DNA of 64,000 bases from Candidatus Hadersleviella danica (GCA_016711405.1 JADJSZ010000005.1:138100-202099); one strand, 5' to 3'; shown: positions 1 through 9,267, counted from the first letter of the stretch. Numbers and translations: made by a program. The notes: generated from the letters alone by a model not told the origin.

Positions 1-1
1 A

Positions 2-856
2 GAAAGTGGCTGTGGCAAATCCACGTTGGCCCTGACTCTGATGGGACTGGAAAAGCCGACGGCGGGCGAAATTTTGCTCAACGGCCGTGACATTACCCAC
101 CTGCATGGCGCGGAACTCAAAGCAGTGCGCCGCCAGATGCAGATGATTTTCCAAGACCCCTACGAATCGCTCAACCCCACCATGACCATTCGCCAAATTG
201 TGGGCGAACCATTGCAGGTGCATGGGCTGGCTCAAGATGCGACGGAGCGGGAGCAACGGATTATCCGCGCCCTTGGCGATGCGGGGCTGAAACCCCCGGC
301 AAATTTCCTCGGCCGCTACCCCCACGAGCTTTCAGGAGGCCAGCGGCAACGGGTGGTGATTGCCAGTGCCTTGGTGCTAGAGCCAGCCATTTTGCTGGCC
401 GATGAACCCGTCTCCATGCTCGATGTGAGCATTCGGGCCGAAATTCTGAATTTGCTGGCCGAATTGCGCCAGACACGCCACATAGCCGTGCTGTTTATTA
501 CCCATGATTTAAGCACGATTGCTTATTTTGCCGATAGGATTGCGGTGATGTATTTGGGGCGCATTGTGGAACTCGGCCGCACGGCCGAGCTGTTGCAAAA
601 CCCGCAACACCCCTACACCCGCGCTCTCCTCTCGGTGATGCCTGTGCCCAACCCGCGCCAAAAGCGGGCGCGGATGATTCTGCAAGGGGAAACGCCCAAC
701 CCGATTGATCTGCCAACGGGATGCCGCTTTCACCCCCGTTGCCCAGTGGCCATAACGGCCTGTGCCACGGCCGACCCCGCCCAGCACGCGCTTTCGCCCA
801 GCCACTGGGCGGCGTGCCATTTGGTGGCCAGTGCCGAACTTGCCCCCCAACTTTAA
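2..856 (+). CDS. Oligopeptide/dipeptide ABC transporter ATP-binding protein (5' end outside window)
   Basis: The ATPase subunit of an Opp/Dpp-type peptide importer, acting at the inner face of the membrane. The window opens inside the Walker A motif (ESGCGKST), so roughly the first 40 residues are missing. Visible downstream are the Q-loop (FQDPYESLNP), the signature LSGGQRQR, Walker B (ILLADEP), the switch histidine (ITHD), and the C-terminal oligopeptide-ABC extension with a Cys-containing segment (GCRFHPRCP) followed by further Cys residues near the end. That tail is typical of the OppF/DppF subunit. Partner permease and binding-protein genes presumably lie upstream, outside the window. 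The stop is followed by about 160 bp with short GGGACTGG-type repeats and no evident terminator. Confidence 0.93.
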   Translation, partial: ESGCGKSTLALTLMGLEKPTAGEILLNGRDITHLHGAELKAVRRQMQMIFQDPYESLNPTMTIRQIVGEPLQVHGLAQDATEREQRIIRALGDAGLKPPANFLGRYPHELSGGQRQRVVIASALVLEPAILLADEPVSMLDVSIRAEILNLLAELRQTRHIAVLFITHDLSTIAYFADRIAVMYLGRIVELGRTAELLQNPQHPYTRALLSVMPVPNPRQKRARMILQGETPNPIDLPTGCRFHPRCPVAITACATADPAQHALSPSHWAACHLVASAELAPQL

Positions 857-1016
857 TGTAGGTGGCATGATTCACACCATCTTTAGCATTTCGGACGGGG
901 GACTGGGGACAAGGGACTGGAGGTCACAAGCGTCCCAACTCCCCTACCCCTAGTCAAAATTTGTAAAAATGCTCTTGCCAGAGTCCTAAACCATACCCCG
1001 TAGCCTCTTTTTTTCA

Positions 1017-2910
1017 ATGCGTCGCCTTCCCCCTTTCCTGCTCCTCCTCTTGCTCATGGCCTGCCAACGCACGGCCGCATCCCTCCCCAGCCCCACCCCG
1101 CCCCCCCTTGTGCGCCAAACCCCCGGCGCGGCCAGTTACGCCGCGCTGGAAAGCCTGCACACGGCCGAAGCCCCCCCCCGCGACCTCATCGCCCTGACCG
1201 AGCAATTTAAGTTGGGCGGTGCGCCCATCCGCCCCCACAGCCGTGCCCACCGCCGCTGGCGCAGGCCACACGGCCGATTTTTGGGTGAAAATGGGCGACG
1301 ACGACCGCAACGAGCCAATCACGGCCGAACTGCGCTATCAATCGGCCCAACTGGAGCTATGGGTGGCCACGGCCGCCGAAATAGACGAGGGTGAACTGGC
1401 CACGGCCGCCCAAACGCTCGAGCAAGAGATATTGCCCACCACCACCCGCCTCTTCGGCCAGCCCGACCGCCTGCCCGTTAGCATCTTGCACGTGCCCACC
1501 CTTGGCGGGGGGACGATTGGCTACTTTTCGGCCGCTGATGGCTACCCCACGGCCGTCAATCCCTTCTCCAACCAGCGCAACCTGCTCTACATTGCCCTCG
1601 AATATGCCCCGCTAGACACGGTGGATTACTACGCCGTCGTCGCCCACGAACTGCAACACATGGTTCACGAGGCGCACGACAGCAACGAAGAGACATGGCT
1701 CAACGAGGGCTTGTCCGAACTGGCCGCCCATCTGAATGGCTACCCAGCCGACAACCACACGGCCGCTTTTCTCGCCGCGCCTGATAATTCGCTGACCCAT
1801 TTCAACTATGAAAGCGGCGATTACGGGGCGGCCTATCTGTTTGTGCGCTATTTGTACGAGCAATTTGGCGCGGAATTTATCCGCGACTTGGTCGCCGAAC
1901 AGGCCAACGGGGCCAAAGGGATTACAGCCGTGCTTCCCCCCACCAGCCCCAGCTTTGATGAGTTGGTGGCGGGCTGGCAGTTGGCCAATGCGCTGGCCAT
2001 TCCCGCCACGGCCGACCACACCAGCCCCGCCATCCCCGTGTACGCGCCGGGCGAGATGTCGCCTGTGGCGGCGACGGCCGTGGCCGCTGGCCAAAACGGC
2101 CGCACCGCCGTCCACCAATATGCGGCCGATTACTACCACCTGACCAGCGAATCCCCCCTGACCCTGATTTTTACGGGCACGTTGCAAACCCCGCTTTTGC
2201 CCACCACCCCCGCCAACGGCGACACCTTCTGGACGACTTTGCCCGCCGATTCATCGGCCAGCCACCTGACCCGCGCTTTTGATTTGACGGCCGTGGACAC
2301 CCCCACGGCCACGCTCCACTTTCGCACATGGTACGACATCGAACTGGGCTGGGATTACGGCTATCTGGCGGTCTCGGCCGATGGCGGCACGAGTTGGGCG
2401 ACCTTGGCCACGCTGGCCACCAGCACGGCCAACCCGCAAGGCAACAATCTGGGGGCGGGCTACACGGGCACGAGCGGGAGCCGCGAGCCAGCCGCATGGG
2501 TGGAGCAAGCGGCCGACCTCACCCCTTATCTTGGCCAAGCCATCTTGGTGCGCTTCCTCTACGTCACCGACGATGCCCAGTTGGGCGCGGGCTGGGCGCT
2601 GGACGATTTCCGCCTGCCCGCGCTGGGCTGGGCGGATGATACCGAGACGGGCGGTGGCGATGATGGCTGGACGGCCGTGGGGTTTGTGCGCCACAGCAAC
2701 CATTTGCCCCAAACGTTTGTCGCCCAAATCCTTTATTTGCATGGGGATGGCTCGCTCACGGCCGAAAATTTGCCGCTGGACGGGGAAAACAGCGGCCGTT
2801 GGCTACTGCCCCTCTCGGCCGCTACCCCCTCAGCGATTGTCATTTTCTCGGCTACCACCCCGTTCACGGCCGTGCCCGCCACCTATGAGTGGGCCATTCA
2901 GCAGGAGTAA
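1017..2910 (+). CDS. Secreted lipoprotein metallopeptidase, immune-inhibitor-A (M6)-like, with one frameshift
   Basis: Predicted extracellular zinc peptidase. It starts with a lipoprotein signal (MRRLPPF, hydrophobic core, LLMAC lipobox). The frame then shifts near 1225-1240, in a C-rich stretch that includes a run of five C, and continues to 2910. The catalytic motif HELQH with flanking VVA..MVHE is encoded near 1644-1658, and a downstream Glu-rich NEGLSE segment fits the third zinc ligand region of gluzincins. The C-terminal third resembles the beta-sandwich found after M6 peptidases (WVEQAADLTPYLGQ, then VRFLYVTDD and GWALDDF). Because both sides of the shift are well conserved, I read it as a sequencing indel, not decay. 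CGGCCG palindromes are especially dense here. Confidence 0.8.
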
Positions 2911-3063
2911 CCCCATTCGTTATAGGTTAAGACCATTCCCAAAATTTAACTACGGGAAGGTTTTAACAGGACATCTTCTTTTCTTTTTGCCTTTCATAAT
3001 TTAAAAGGGCAAAGATGGTGCTTTTCACCTGATTTTGCCTAAGACTTATAAATGGAGTAACCC

Positions 3064-3447
3064 ATGTCCATTGCCCTCGTCACCTTACTTGTCCGCGATT
3101 ACGATGAAGCGATTGCCTTTTTTACGCAAGCGTTGCGCTTTGCGCTGGTGGAAGATACGCCCTTGGGAGATGGCAAACGATGGGTGGTGGTGGCTCCCGC
3201 ACAGGGGGGTGGGACTTCGCTGTTGCTGGCGCAAGCGGCCGATGCCGAGCAAGAGGCGGCCGTGGGGCGGCAGGCGGGCGGCCGAGTCTTTCTCTTTCTG
3301 CACACGGCCGATTTCGCGGCCGACTACGCCCACATGGTCGCCCACGGGGTGCAATTCTTGGAACAGCCCCGCCACGAACCTTACGGCACGGTGGCCGTTT
3401 TTGCCGATTTATACGGCAACAAATGGGATCTGCTCCAGCCCAAGTAG
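3064..3447 (+). CDS. VOC superfamily (glyoxalase/bleomycin-resistance-like) protein
   Basis: A 127-residue single-domain protein of the vicinal-oxygen-chelate fold. The pattern is typical of the family: ALVTLLVRDYDEAIAFF at the start, a central GGTSLLL strand, and a C-terminal FADLYGNKWDLLQP strand with the Glu replaced by Asp in the last metal-ligand position. Substrate cannot be told. A GGAG ribosome site lies 5-8 bases before the ATG. It stands alone, convergent with the glycosyltransferase downstream. A weak hairpin (TTTGCCTTT...AAAGGGCAAA near 2987-3013) lies upstream. Confidence 0.85.
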   Translation: MSIALVTLLVRDYDEAIAFFTQALRFALVEDTPLGDGKRWVVVAPAQGGGTSLLLAQAADAEQEAAVGRQAGGRVFLFLHTADFAADYAHMVAHGVQFLEQPRHEPYGTVAVFADLYGNKWDLLQPK

Positions 3448-3473
3448 CTTGTTCCAATAGCCCCAAACAACAA

Positions 3474-3510
3474 AACGGCCGTGTCCTTAATTTGCCAAGA
3501 CACGGCCGTT
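3474..3510. terminator. Stem-loop with CGGCCG palindromes in both arms
   Basis: Twelve-base arms AACGGCCGTGTC (3474-3485) and GACACGGCCGTT (3499-3510) enclose a 13-base loop. It sits between two convergent genes, and the loop contains the stop codon of the glycosyltransferase. On the minus strand the stem is followed by a short TTTT, so it probably ends that transcript. Confidence 0.6.
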
Positions 3511-4878
3511 CACCTCTCCCCCCCACATTTGGCTTTTCAAGCCCCTACAAACAGCCCTACTCCCCCACCACCCCGTATTAAACGCCTGATTCTGCGGCTC
3601 CGCCTTCCGCACCTGCCGCCGCTCCTTGTGGCTCGCCTTCACCACCAACGCCTCCTCGGGCAGTTGCCCATCCCGCATGAGGCGCAGGAGTTGGTACGGC
3701 CGTGGCTCGGCCGTGCTTTTATCCACATTGTTCACCAGCAAATCGCGGAAGAGGCGCAGGTATTCTTCGGCCGTTTGGTCAGGGCTAAAGGCACGGCCGA
3801 TAACCGCCCCATCCTTCACATAGGCCGCCTTGTTGCCCAGCACCCGCACCACCGCCTCCGCCAGTGCCTCGTGGTCGCCAATGGGGGTCACTTCCCCCAT
3901 GCCCGTCATGGTGACGGGCTGGCGCACCCCCGGCAGGTTGCTGGCCACGACAGGCACACCGTTTTGCATCGCCTCAATTTGCACCAGCCCAAAGCTCTCC
4001 GTGCTGTTCAGGCTGGAAATGACGAGGCAATCCAAATTTTTGTAAAAAGCTGTTAGCTCGGCCCCGTGCAACGTGCCCAGCAAGCGATAACTGGCCTTGT
4101 ATTGCTCAAACAGCGGAGCGAGCCGCGCCGCATACGCCTCTTCGCCCAACACTTTTTGGGTTGGCCCGGCGTGCAAGACGAGGGCATTGGGGAACGCCTC
4201 CAAGATGCGGGGCAGGGCGTTGAGAAGCACCTCCACCCCCTTTTCGGTGGCCAGCCGGGCGGAGATGCCGATAATCGGCCGTTCCCCCAACTGGTGCTGG
4301 AGCCGAAACGAGTTGGCTTGCGCCTCGGAGCAGGGTTCTAGCTCCACAGGCGGGGGGATGATGTGCAGTTTGCGGCCCATGTATTGGCGCAGGAAGGGTG
4401 TGTTTTCCCCATAATCCCGCGTATAAGTCACAATGGCATTGGCCAGGGTTCCTGCGGTTTGGTTCATCGTGCTAACCACCTTGTCCACGGCACGGTTAAA
4501 CGCCCCTTGCGGCAGTTGCAAATCGCAGTGGTAGGTGATGACGACGGGCTTGCCAAAGAAACGGCCGCGCAAAGCCAACCCCGGCGCATCAAACTGGGGC
4601 AAATGCAGGTGGATAATATCCGCCTGCCGCGCAAATTTGGTCGCCCAATGGCCAAAGGTGGGCATCAGCACCCCTTTGCTCACCCGTGCCGCCACGGTAA
4701 CGCGCTGGATGTTCACCCCCCCGTTGCGCTCTTGCAGGGGCAGTTTGCGGTCGTATTGGGAGGTCAGCACGGTCACTTCGTGCCCTTGGCGCACAAGGGC
4801 TTGGCTGAGCCGCTCGACATAAATGGTTAGCCCGCTCACGTGAGGGCGATAATAGGTGAGTACTTGGAGAATCTTCAT
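3487..4878 (-). CDS. GT4-family glycosyltransferase
   Basis: A cytoplasmic or membrane-associated retaining glycosyltransferase of the GT-B fold, likely for a glycolipid or exopolysaccharide. The N-terminus MKILQVLTYYRPHVSGLTIYVERL is the usual nucleotide-fold start with the acceptor-site SG loop. The donor-site motif ESFGLVQIEAM (E-x7-E class) and VVASNLPGVRQPV follow. At 463 residues it is longer than the usual 380-420; the last 50 or so residues look like unstructured tail running into the terminator stem. It is the last of four minus-strand genes that follow the FMN riboswitch, but its function does not obviously belong with riboflavin uptake. Confidence 0.88.
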   Translation of the reverse strand: MKILQVLTYYRPHVSGLTIYVERLSQALVRQGHEVTVLTSQYDRKLPLQERNGGVNIQRVTVAARVSKGVLMPTFGHWATKFARQADIIHLHLPQFDAPGLALRGRFFGKPVVITYHCDLQLPQGAFNRAVDKVVSTMNQTAGTLANAIVTYTRDYGENTPFLRQYMGRKLHIIPPPVELEPCSEAQANSFRLQHQLGERPIIGISARLATEKGVEVLLNALPRILEAFPNALVLHAGPTQKVLGEEAYAARLAPLFEQYKASYRLLGTLHGAELTAFYKNLDCLVISSLNSTESFGLVQIEAMQNGVPVVASNLPGVRQPVTMTGMGEVTPIGDHEALAEAVVRVLGNKAAYVKDGAVIGRAFSPDQTAEEYLRLFRDLLVNNVDKSTAEPRPYQLLRLMRDGQLPEEALVVKASHKERRQVRKAEPQNQAFNTGWWGSRAVCRGLKSQMWGGEVNGRVLAN

Positions 4879-4937
4879 GATGAGGGATTGTGGATTGTTA
4901 ATTGGGGAATTGATTCATACTGCGAATTAGCGCAATG

Positions 4938-5552
4938 TCAATTCTTGGGGGCAAGATGAGGTTGCACCTCCAGCACCACCTCATGCTCATAATCGGGCAG
5001 GCGCGGAATCCCCATCGTTAACTTGCACACCCAGCGAATCTCATTGCGCGGCGCCTTAAAACTGTGCATCCCATCGCGGGGAATGGTCAGGCCATAGCCA
5101 ATCTGGAGCATTTGCCCCTCGTAATACGCTTGGCCGGGCCACACCTGCTCATCCACCACCGCATCATACGTCACCGTGCGCGTTTTAGTCCCCTGCTTAT
5201 ACGTTGCAATCTCGCGCAAGATAAGTTGCAAGTGCACATTTTCCAATTCCATGGCGCGGGGGAAGGTGTGTTGCAAGCTAAATTGGAATGTGCCCCCCAC
5301 GGGCAAACTGGTGGTTGAATAGTTGATTTCGGGCTTGCCCAGCAAAGCGTAGCTGTAGAGGGTGAGGAGGCCACGGCCGACCATATACGCCCCCGAACCG
5401 CCAAAAAACAGCAAAAACAGCAGTGCCCCCAGAAGGCTCTCTTCCCCTGACCAAAAAACCCACCCCACCCCCACCCCAACAGCCAAAAAGAGACCACCTA
5501 AGAGAATGAGTAGCCAAGCACTCACGGCCGATGTTTGGAAAGTTTTGCTCAT
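4938..5552 (-). CDS. Small membrane protein of unknown function
   Basis: I do not recognise this 204-residue protein. Two hydrophobic segments near the N-terminus (AWLLILLGGLFLAVGVGVGW and ALLFLLFFGGSGAYMVG) are followed by a soluble beta-rich domain of about 130 residues (LPVGGTFQFSLQH..., YYEGQMLQIGYGLTIP, HEVVLEVQPHL). The layout suggests a two-helix membrane anchor with an external or periplasmic-side beta domain. It lies 59 bp upstream of the GT4 gene and downstream of ribY, all on the same strand. The ATG is preceded by about 130 bp of heptamer-repeat hairpin, which separates it from ribY. Confidence 0.6.
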   Translation of the reverse strand: MSKTFQTSAVSAWLLILLGGLFLAVGVGVGWVFWSGEESLLGALLFLLFFGGSGAYMVGRGLLTLYSYALLGKPEINYSTTSLPVGGTFQFSLQHTFPRAMELENVHLQLILREIATYKQGTKTRTVTYDAVVDEQVWPGQAYYEGQMLQIGYGLTIPRDGMHSFKAPRNEIRWVCKLTMGIPRLPDYEHEVVLEVQPHLAPKN

Positions 5553-5561
5553 AATGGGTTA

Positions 5562-5640
5562 CTCGTTACGGGTTACTGGTTATTCGTTATTCGTTATTCG
5601 TTATTGGTTCACAGTAATAAATAACGAATAACCAGTTTAA
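5562..5640. repeat. Heptamer-repeat hairpin (CGTTATT units)
   Basis: Units of GGTTATT/CGTTATT run in one direction and their complement (ATAACGAATAACCAG) returns after a short loop, forming a potential hairpin in the gap between ribY and the small membrane gene. Related copies are at 9270-9305, 22610-22665, 23258-23323 and 25365-25390. Confidence 0.8.
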
Positions 5641-5680
5641 CAACCAATTGCCCAATCTCCCAATCCGCTTTGCCTACTCT

Positions 5681-6634
5681 TCATATAAGAAGTCGTTGCT
5701 GTAGGCGGCCGATAAATCGGCCAGCGGGGCTTAACTGCCCCATCTCCACCAGCACCGCTTGGGTTTGTACCCACGATTCAGCGGCCGTGTGCCCCAGTTG
5801 CGGCGCAGTCCACAGCGGCAGGGACGCATCCAACACCCCGCGACGGCCGTCGTCTAACCCCTCCACATACTTTTTCGTAATCTCGTAGGCTTCGTCGGGG
5901 TCAGCCAGCGTGTCTTGCAAACCACGGGTAAAAGCGGCCACAAACGCCCGCACGCGCTCGGGGTTCTCGGCCGCGTACTGCTCATTGGTGATGATGCCCG
6001 AAGCGACCATATCCACATAATCGGCCACTTGGATGAGGTTGATTTCCTCTCCCATAGCCGCCAGTTGCACAGGTTCGTTGTTGACGTAAACCATCACCGC
6101 TTCCACCCTGTCGGTCAGCAACACTTCCACTTGGTTAAAGCCCACTTCCTCGAGGGTAATCTGGTCGGCCGTGAGTCCGGCCGCGCTCAACAACCCTTCA
6201 TAGGCCACATAAGTTGCCCCGAACAGGCCGGGGATGCCCACCACACGGCCGACCATGTCCGCTGGGGTGCGAATCTCGGCCGAGGCTTTGCTGGCCACCC
6301 CAATGGGGAACTTCTGGAACCACTCCATCACATAAACCACAGGCACGTTTTGCGCCCGCGCCAGCAACAACACATCGCCACTGACAAGGGCAAAGGGCAC
6401 TTCGCCCGCCCCCACCAAGGCCACGCCGTCTGTCTCAAAACTGTAATCAAACTCAATCTCAAAACCTGCTTCGGCAAAATACCCCTTTTCGATGGCCACA
6501 TAAAAGGGCGCGTATTGGGGGTCAGCAATATAACCCATTGGCAAGCGGATACGGGTCAGCTCGGCCGCAGGCTCGGCTTGGCCGCCACAAGCGGCCAGCA
6601 ACAAAAACAGCATCAGATAGGTAAACTTTTTCAT
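5681..6634 (-). CDS. ribY: Riboflavin ABC transporter substrate-binding lipoprotein (NMT1/THI5-like)
   Basis: Extracytoplasmic binding protein of a riboflavin importer. A lipoprotein signal (MKKFTYLMLFLLLAACGG) precedes an NMT1/THI5-type domain: LPMGYIADPQYAPFYVAIEKGYF, the GADGALV-like FETDGVALVGAGEVPFAL, and VVYVMEWFQKFPIGV. Assignment to riboflavin rests on its place behind the permease and the FMN riboswitch; RibXY of Chloroflexus is a known riboflavin system (established knowledge), while the substrate here is inference. At the C-terminus the reading frame ends in RLQQRLLI, but the adjacent frame reads ADLSAAYSNDFLYEE and stops at 5674-5676, which looks more like the natural end, so a small indel near 5725 is suspected. 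Confidence 0.82.
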   Translation of the reverse strand: MKKFTYLMLFLLLAACGGQAEPAAELTRIRLPMGYIADPQYAPFYVAIEKGYFAEAGFEIEFDYSFETDGVALVGAGEVPFALVSGDVLLLARAQNVPVVYVMEWFQKFPIGVASKASAEIRTPADMVGRVVGIPGLFGATYVAYEGLLSAAGLTADQITLEEVGFNQVEVLLTDRVEAVMVYVNNEPVQLAAMGEEINLIQVADYVDMVASGIITNEQYAAENPERVRAFVAAFTRGLQDTLADPDEAYEITKKYVEGLDDGRRGVLDASLPLWTAPQLGHTAAESWVQTQAVLVEMGQLSPAGRFIGRLQQRLLI

Positions 6635-6644
6635 CGAAACTCCT

Positions 6645-6770
6645 TAATTGTGAATTGTGAATGGTTAATTGTGAATGGGGATTGCAGATTGCGGAATGCG
6701 GAATGGGGATTGCGGAACGGAATACGATTCATAAACCACTCAGCACTTAGCACTCAGCACTCAAAACTTC
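6645..6770. repeat. Low-complexity heptamer repeats between ribX and ribY
   Basis: ATTGTGA units, then GCGGAAT-type units, then AGCACTC units (CAGCACTTAGCACTCAGCAC). The last block overlaps the 3' end of ribX. Same class as the other 7-bp repeats in this window. Confidence 0.75.
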
Positions 6771-7537
6771 CCCTGCTGGCGGAGGAGGCGGCGTTCGGCC
6801 GTGCTGACCAGTGCATAGAGCGACAACGCAATAGCGGCCAAGGTCAGCATGACCACAAACACCGCATCCGTCTTAAACTGGTAGCGGGCGGTGAGCAACA
6901 AAAAGCCCAGCCCCTGACTGCGCGGTTGGACAAACTCCCCCACCAACGCCCCAATCACCGACAGCGTCGCGCCCATTTTTAGCCCCGCCAACAAAATGGG
7001 CAACGAAGCGGGAACCTCCAAATAGGTGAAAATCTGCCAGCGCGTGGCCCGAAACGAACGCATCACCTCATACAGTTCAATGGGCACGGAGCGCAACCCC
7101 GCAATGACATTGATGAGAATGGGGAAGAAAACGACGATGATGGCGACCACCACCCGGCTCCAATAGGTGGAGGAAATCCAAATGGTTAGCAGGGGGGCAA
7201 TGGCAATGACGGGGATGGCTTGGGAGGCTATCAGGTAGGGGGAGAGGAGCTTATCGGCGAGGGGGGATTTGGCCAGCAGGTAGCCCAGTGGGGTGGCAAT
7301 GGCCGTGCCGAGCAACAGTCCGGGGATGACTTCGCTGATGGTGTGGTAGGCGTGGCGGGGCAAACGGCCGTCGGCCGTCAGCAGAACAAACTGCCGCGCC
7401 ACATCGCCCGGCCCCGGCAAAATAAACTTGTCGTAGCCACCCAGCCAGACAAGCAATTGCCATGCGCAAACAAAAGCCACGGCCGAGCCAACGGCCGACA
7501 GCGCACTGATAGGGGTTTTATGAATGGGTGATTGCAT
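6761..7537 (-). CDS. ribX: Riboflavin ABC transporter permease
   Basis: A BPD_transp_1-type permease of about 258 residues. Several membrane spans are clear, beginning with the one around AVGSAVAFVCAWQLLVW. The cytoplasmic EAA loop is visible in EVMRSFRATRWQIFTYLEVPASLPILLAGLK, contacting the ATPase. I chose the ATG at 7537 (MQSPIHKTPIS); upstream in-frame sequence is repeat-derived. It lies about 350 bp downstream of an FMN riboswitch, and ribY follows 127 bp after it. No ATPase gene is present in the cluster, which matches the two-gene RibXY systems of Chloroflexus, where a shared ATPase is presumed. Confidence 0.83.
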   Translation of the reverse strand: MQSPIHKTPISALSAVGSAVAFVCAWQLLVWLGGYDKFILPGPGDVARQFVLLTADGRLPRHAYHTISEVIPGLLLGTAIATPLGYLLAKSPLADKLLSPYLIASQAIPVIAIAPLLTIWISSTYWSRVVVAIIVVFFPILINVIAGLRSVPIELYEVMRSFRATRWQIFTYLEVPASLPILLAGLKMGATLSVIGALVGEFVQPRSQGLGFLLLTARYQFKTDAVFVVMLTLAAIALSLYALVSTAERRLLRQQGKF

Positions 7538-7585
7538 GTGCGTTCCTTCGTTTGGCGCACAAGCAGGGCAAAGAGGTAGAGATGG

Positions 7586-7647
7586 GAGATAGAGATAGAG
7601 GAGAACTCGGTTGTTCAGCCTACTAAGGCTTCCTCTATCTCTATCTC
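7586..7647. repeat. GAGATA/CTCTAT repeat hairpin
   Basis: A 17-base arm of GAGATA units (7586-7602) and its exact complement (7631-7647) form a hairpin in the ribX leader. Similar hexamer hairpins occur at 48018-48106 and 55793-55884, with single arms at about 14950, 21635 and 27230. Confidence 0.8.
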
Positions 7648-7790
7648 TACACTCTATCTGCGGGCACGGCCGAATAACCATTGCTTGTCCACGGCCGTTT
7701 TGAGAATAGGCGGCATGAACAAACAACGGCAAAAAGCCGAAGCCTCAGCGATATGGTGATGATCCTGTTCGGGATACGGCCGTGAATAGT

Positions 7791-7852
7791 GGTTAGTGGC
7801 GAGTAGCTAGTGGTTAGTAAACATTACTAACCACTAATCACTCGCCACCAAC
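7791..7852. repeat. Long inverted repeat in the riboswitch-ribX leader
   Basis: Arms of about 29 bases, starting GGTTAGTGGCGAGT and ending in ACTCGCCACCAACC, enclose a loop of about four bases. It lies directly downstream of the FMN aptamer in transcript sense. There is no U-tract after it, so it is not a classic intrinsic terminator; it may be a GGTTAGT-repeat hairpin that happens to serve as the expression platform. Confidence 0.65.
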
Positions 7853-7884
7853 CACTGCATGACAGCCACCAACACCACAACTTA

Positions 7885-8018
7885 CCTTCTTTCATCCAGA
7901 CTTTAACTGTCGGCTCTGGAATTGCACCAGATCCACCCTCGCTCTGGGCAGAGCTTTAGGGTCGCGGGCTTGCTGTCGCATCACCGCCGGTCGGGAATTT
8001 CGCCTTGCCCTGAAGATA
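7885..8018 (-). promoter_or_regulatory. FMN riboswitch (RFN element)
   Basis: Read on the minus strand the element shows the RFN consensus in order: ATCTTCAGGGCAAGGCG, GAAATTCCCGACCGGCGGT, AGCCCGCGA, GGATCTGGTG, ATTCCAGAGCCGACAGT, and the closing AGTCTGGATGAAAGAAGG. The 5' CTTC and 3' GAAG ends pair as P1. FMN riboswitches normally switch off riboflavin biosynthesis or uptake genes when FMN is plentiful. The first genes downstream are the permease and binding protein at 7537 and 6634, so it controls a riboflavin importer here. Confidence 0.95.
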
Positions 8019-8065
8019 AACTTTGTGCGTGGTTTTATGGTCAAAATAAACCAATTAGAAAGACA

Positions 8066-8093
8066 ATTGTACCATTAGTGGTTGCAGGTTACA
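8066..8093 (-). promoter_or_regulatory. Candidate promoter for the riboswitch-ribXY transcript
   Basis: On the minus strand TGTAAC (8093-8088), a 16-base spacer and TACAAT (8071-8066) place a start site roughly 40 bases upstream of the FMN aptamer. Only the -10 box is strong. Confidence 0.4.
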
Positions 8094-8136
8094 GGGGTAC
8101 GCAACTTTTAACTTATAACTTGCACCCAAACAAAGC

Positions 8137-9180
8137 CTAACTGCTAACTAGCTCCATCATCAGCTTAAGCACGGCCGTGTCTGGCTGGGTCATGGTCAAA
8201 TTCAGGGTGGTGATGGGCGCTTTGCGCCACAGCTCAAACCGCTCGCGGATACGCGCTTCGGGGCCACACAGCGCAATCATATCCACTAACTCATCGGGAA
8301 CCATGCCCACCGCCTCCCACTTGTTGCCAGACAAATAAGCCGCTTGGATGGCATCGGCCGCCTCCTGAAAACCATAGCGGCAAGCCAAGGTATAGTAGAA
8401 GTTCTTGCTCTTCGCGCCCATGCCCCCCACATACAGCGCCACAAACGGCTTGACTTGGTTCAGGCAAGCACTGACATCATCGCCCAACACCACAGTCACG
8501 GGCGCGGCAATGTCGAAGTTGTGGTAGCCCTTGTGGGGGCCAGCGGCCGCAAAACCCGCTTCTACATCTTCGCGGAAGGCGGTATCGTACTTTTCGGGGG
8601 CAAAGAAGATGGGCAACCAGCCATCCGCTATTTCGGCCGCCAGTTGCACATTTTTGGGGCCAATGGCGGCAATGTAGATGGGCAAATCGGGGCGGCCGTG
8701 CAAAATGCTCTTCAGCGGCTTGCCCAACCCCGACGCGCCTTCACCTTTGTAGGGGATTTGGTAATACTCGCCCTCTATCTCCATGGGCTTTTCCCGCGCC
8801 AAAATTTGGCGCACAATGCCCACATATTCCCGCGTAAAACTAAGCACGCGCTTGGGGTAGGGCTGGCCGTGCCACCCCTCAATGACTTGTGGCCCCGAAA
8901 GGCCCAGCCCGAGCTTAAAACGGCCGCCCGAAAGCTGGTCGAGCGTGATGGCGGTCATGGTTGTGTTGGCGGGGGTGCGTCCCTGCATCTGCATGATGGC
9001 CGTGCCCAAGTGGATGTTCTTGGTTTGCGCCGCCAACCATGCCAGCGGGGTCACTGCGTCCGAGCCATACGCCTCGGCCGTCCAAATGATATGCACGCCC
9101 ATCTCATCGGCCGTCTGCACAAAATCAACTGGTATTTCCAGCTTGGCTCCCGAATAACCGAGCAAAATTCCTAAACGCAT
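8137..9180 (-). CDS. LLM-class (luciferase-like) flavin- or F420-dependent oxidoreductase
   Basis: A TIM-barrel oxidoreductase of 347 residues. The start at 9180 gives MRLGILLGYSG, the usual first strand; further upstream codons are not plausible. Features are VDFVQTADEMGVHIIWTAEAYGSD, the PLAWLAAQTKNIHLGTAIMQM segment, and LSGGRFKLGLGLSGPQVIEGWHG, all typical of the F420-dependent branch of the bacterial luciferase superfamily. Substrate unknown. It starts a minus-strand run with its own upstream spacer, and the FMN riboswitch and its promoter lie just downstream of its stop, so the riboswitch does not control it. Confidence 0.88.
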   Translation of the reverse strand: MRLGILLGYSGAKLEIPVDFVQTADEMGVHIIWTAEAYGSDAVTPLAWLAAQTKNIHLGTAIMQMQGRTPANTTMTAITLDQLSGGRFKLGLGLSGPQVIEGWHGQPYPKRVLSFTREYVGIVRQILAREKPMEIEGEYYQIPYKGEGASGLGKPLKSILHGRPDLPIYIAAIGPKNVQLAAEIADGWLPIFFAPEKYDTAFREDVEAGFAAAGPHKGYHNFDIAAPVTVVLGDDVSACLNQVKPFVALYVGGMGAKSKNFYYTLACRYGFQEAADAIQAAYLSGNKWEAVGMVPDELVDMIALCGPEARIRERFELWRKAPITTLNLTMTQPDTAVLKLMMELVSS

Positions 9181-9267
9181 CTGGTTGCTCCAAAGGTAGT
9201 AGTGGGCTGTGGGGTAGAACAGCCGTGAAGATAACTTGATGGCACGATTATAGGCCAAAAAGGGGGA

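Noticed and set aside
8137..9180. FMN riboswitch control of the LLM oxidoreductase
   Set aside because: The riboswitch lies downstream of this gene's stop and reads away from it; it precedes ribXY only.
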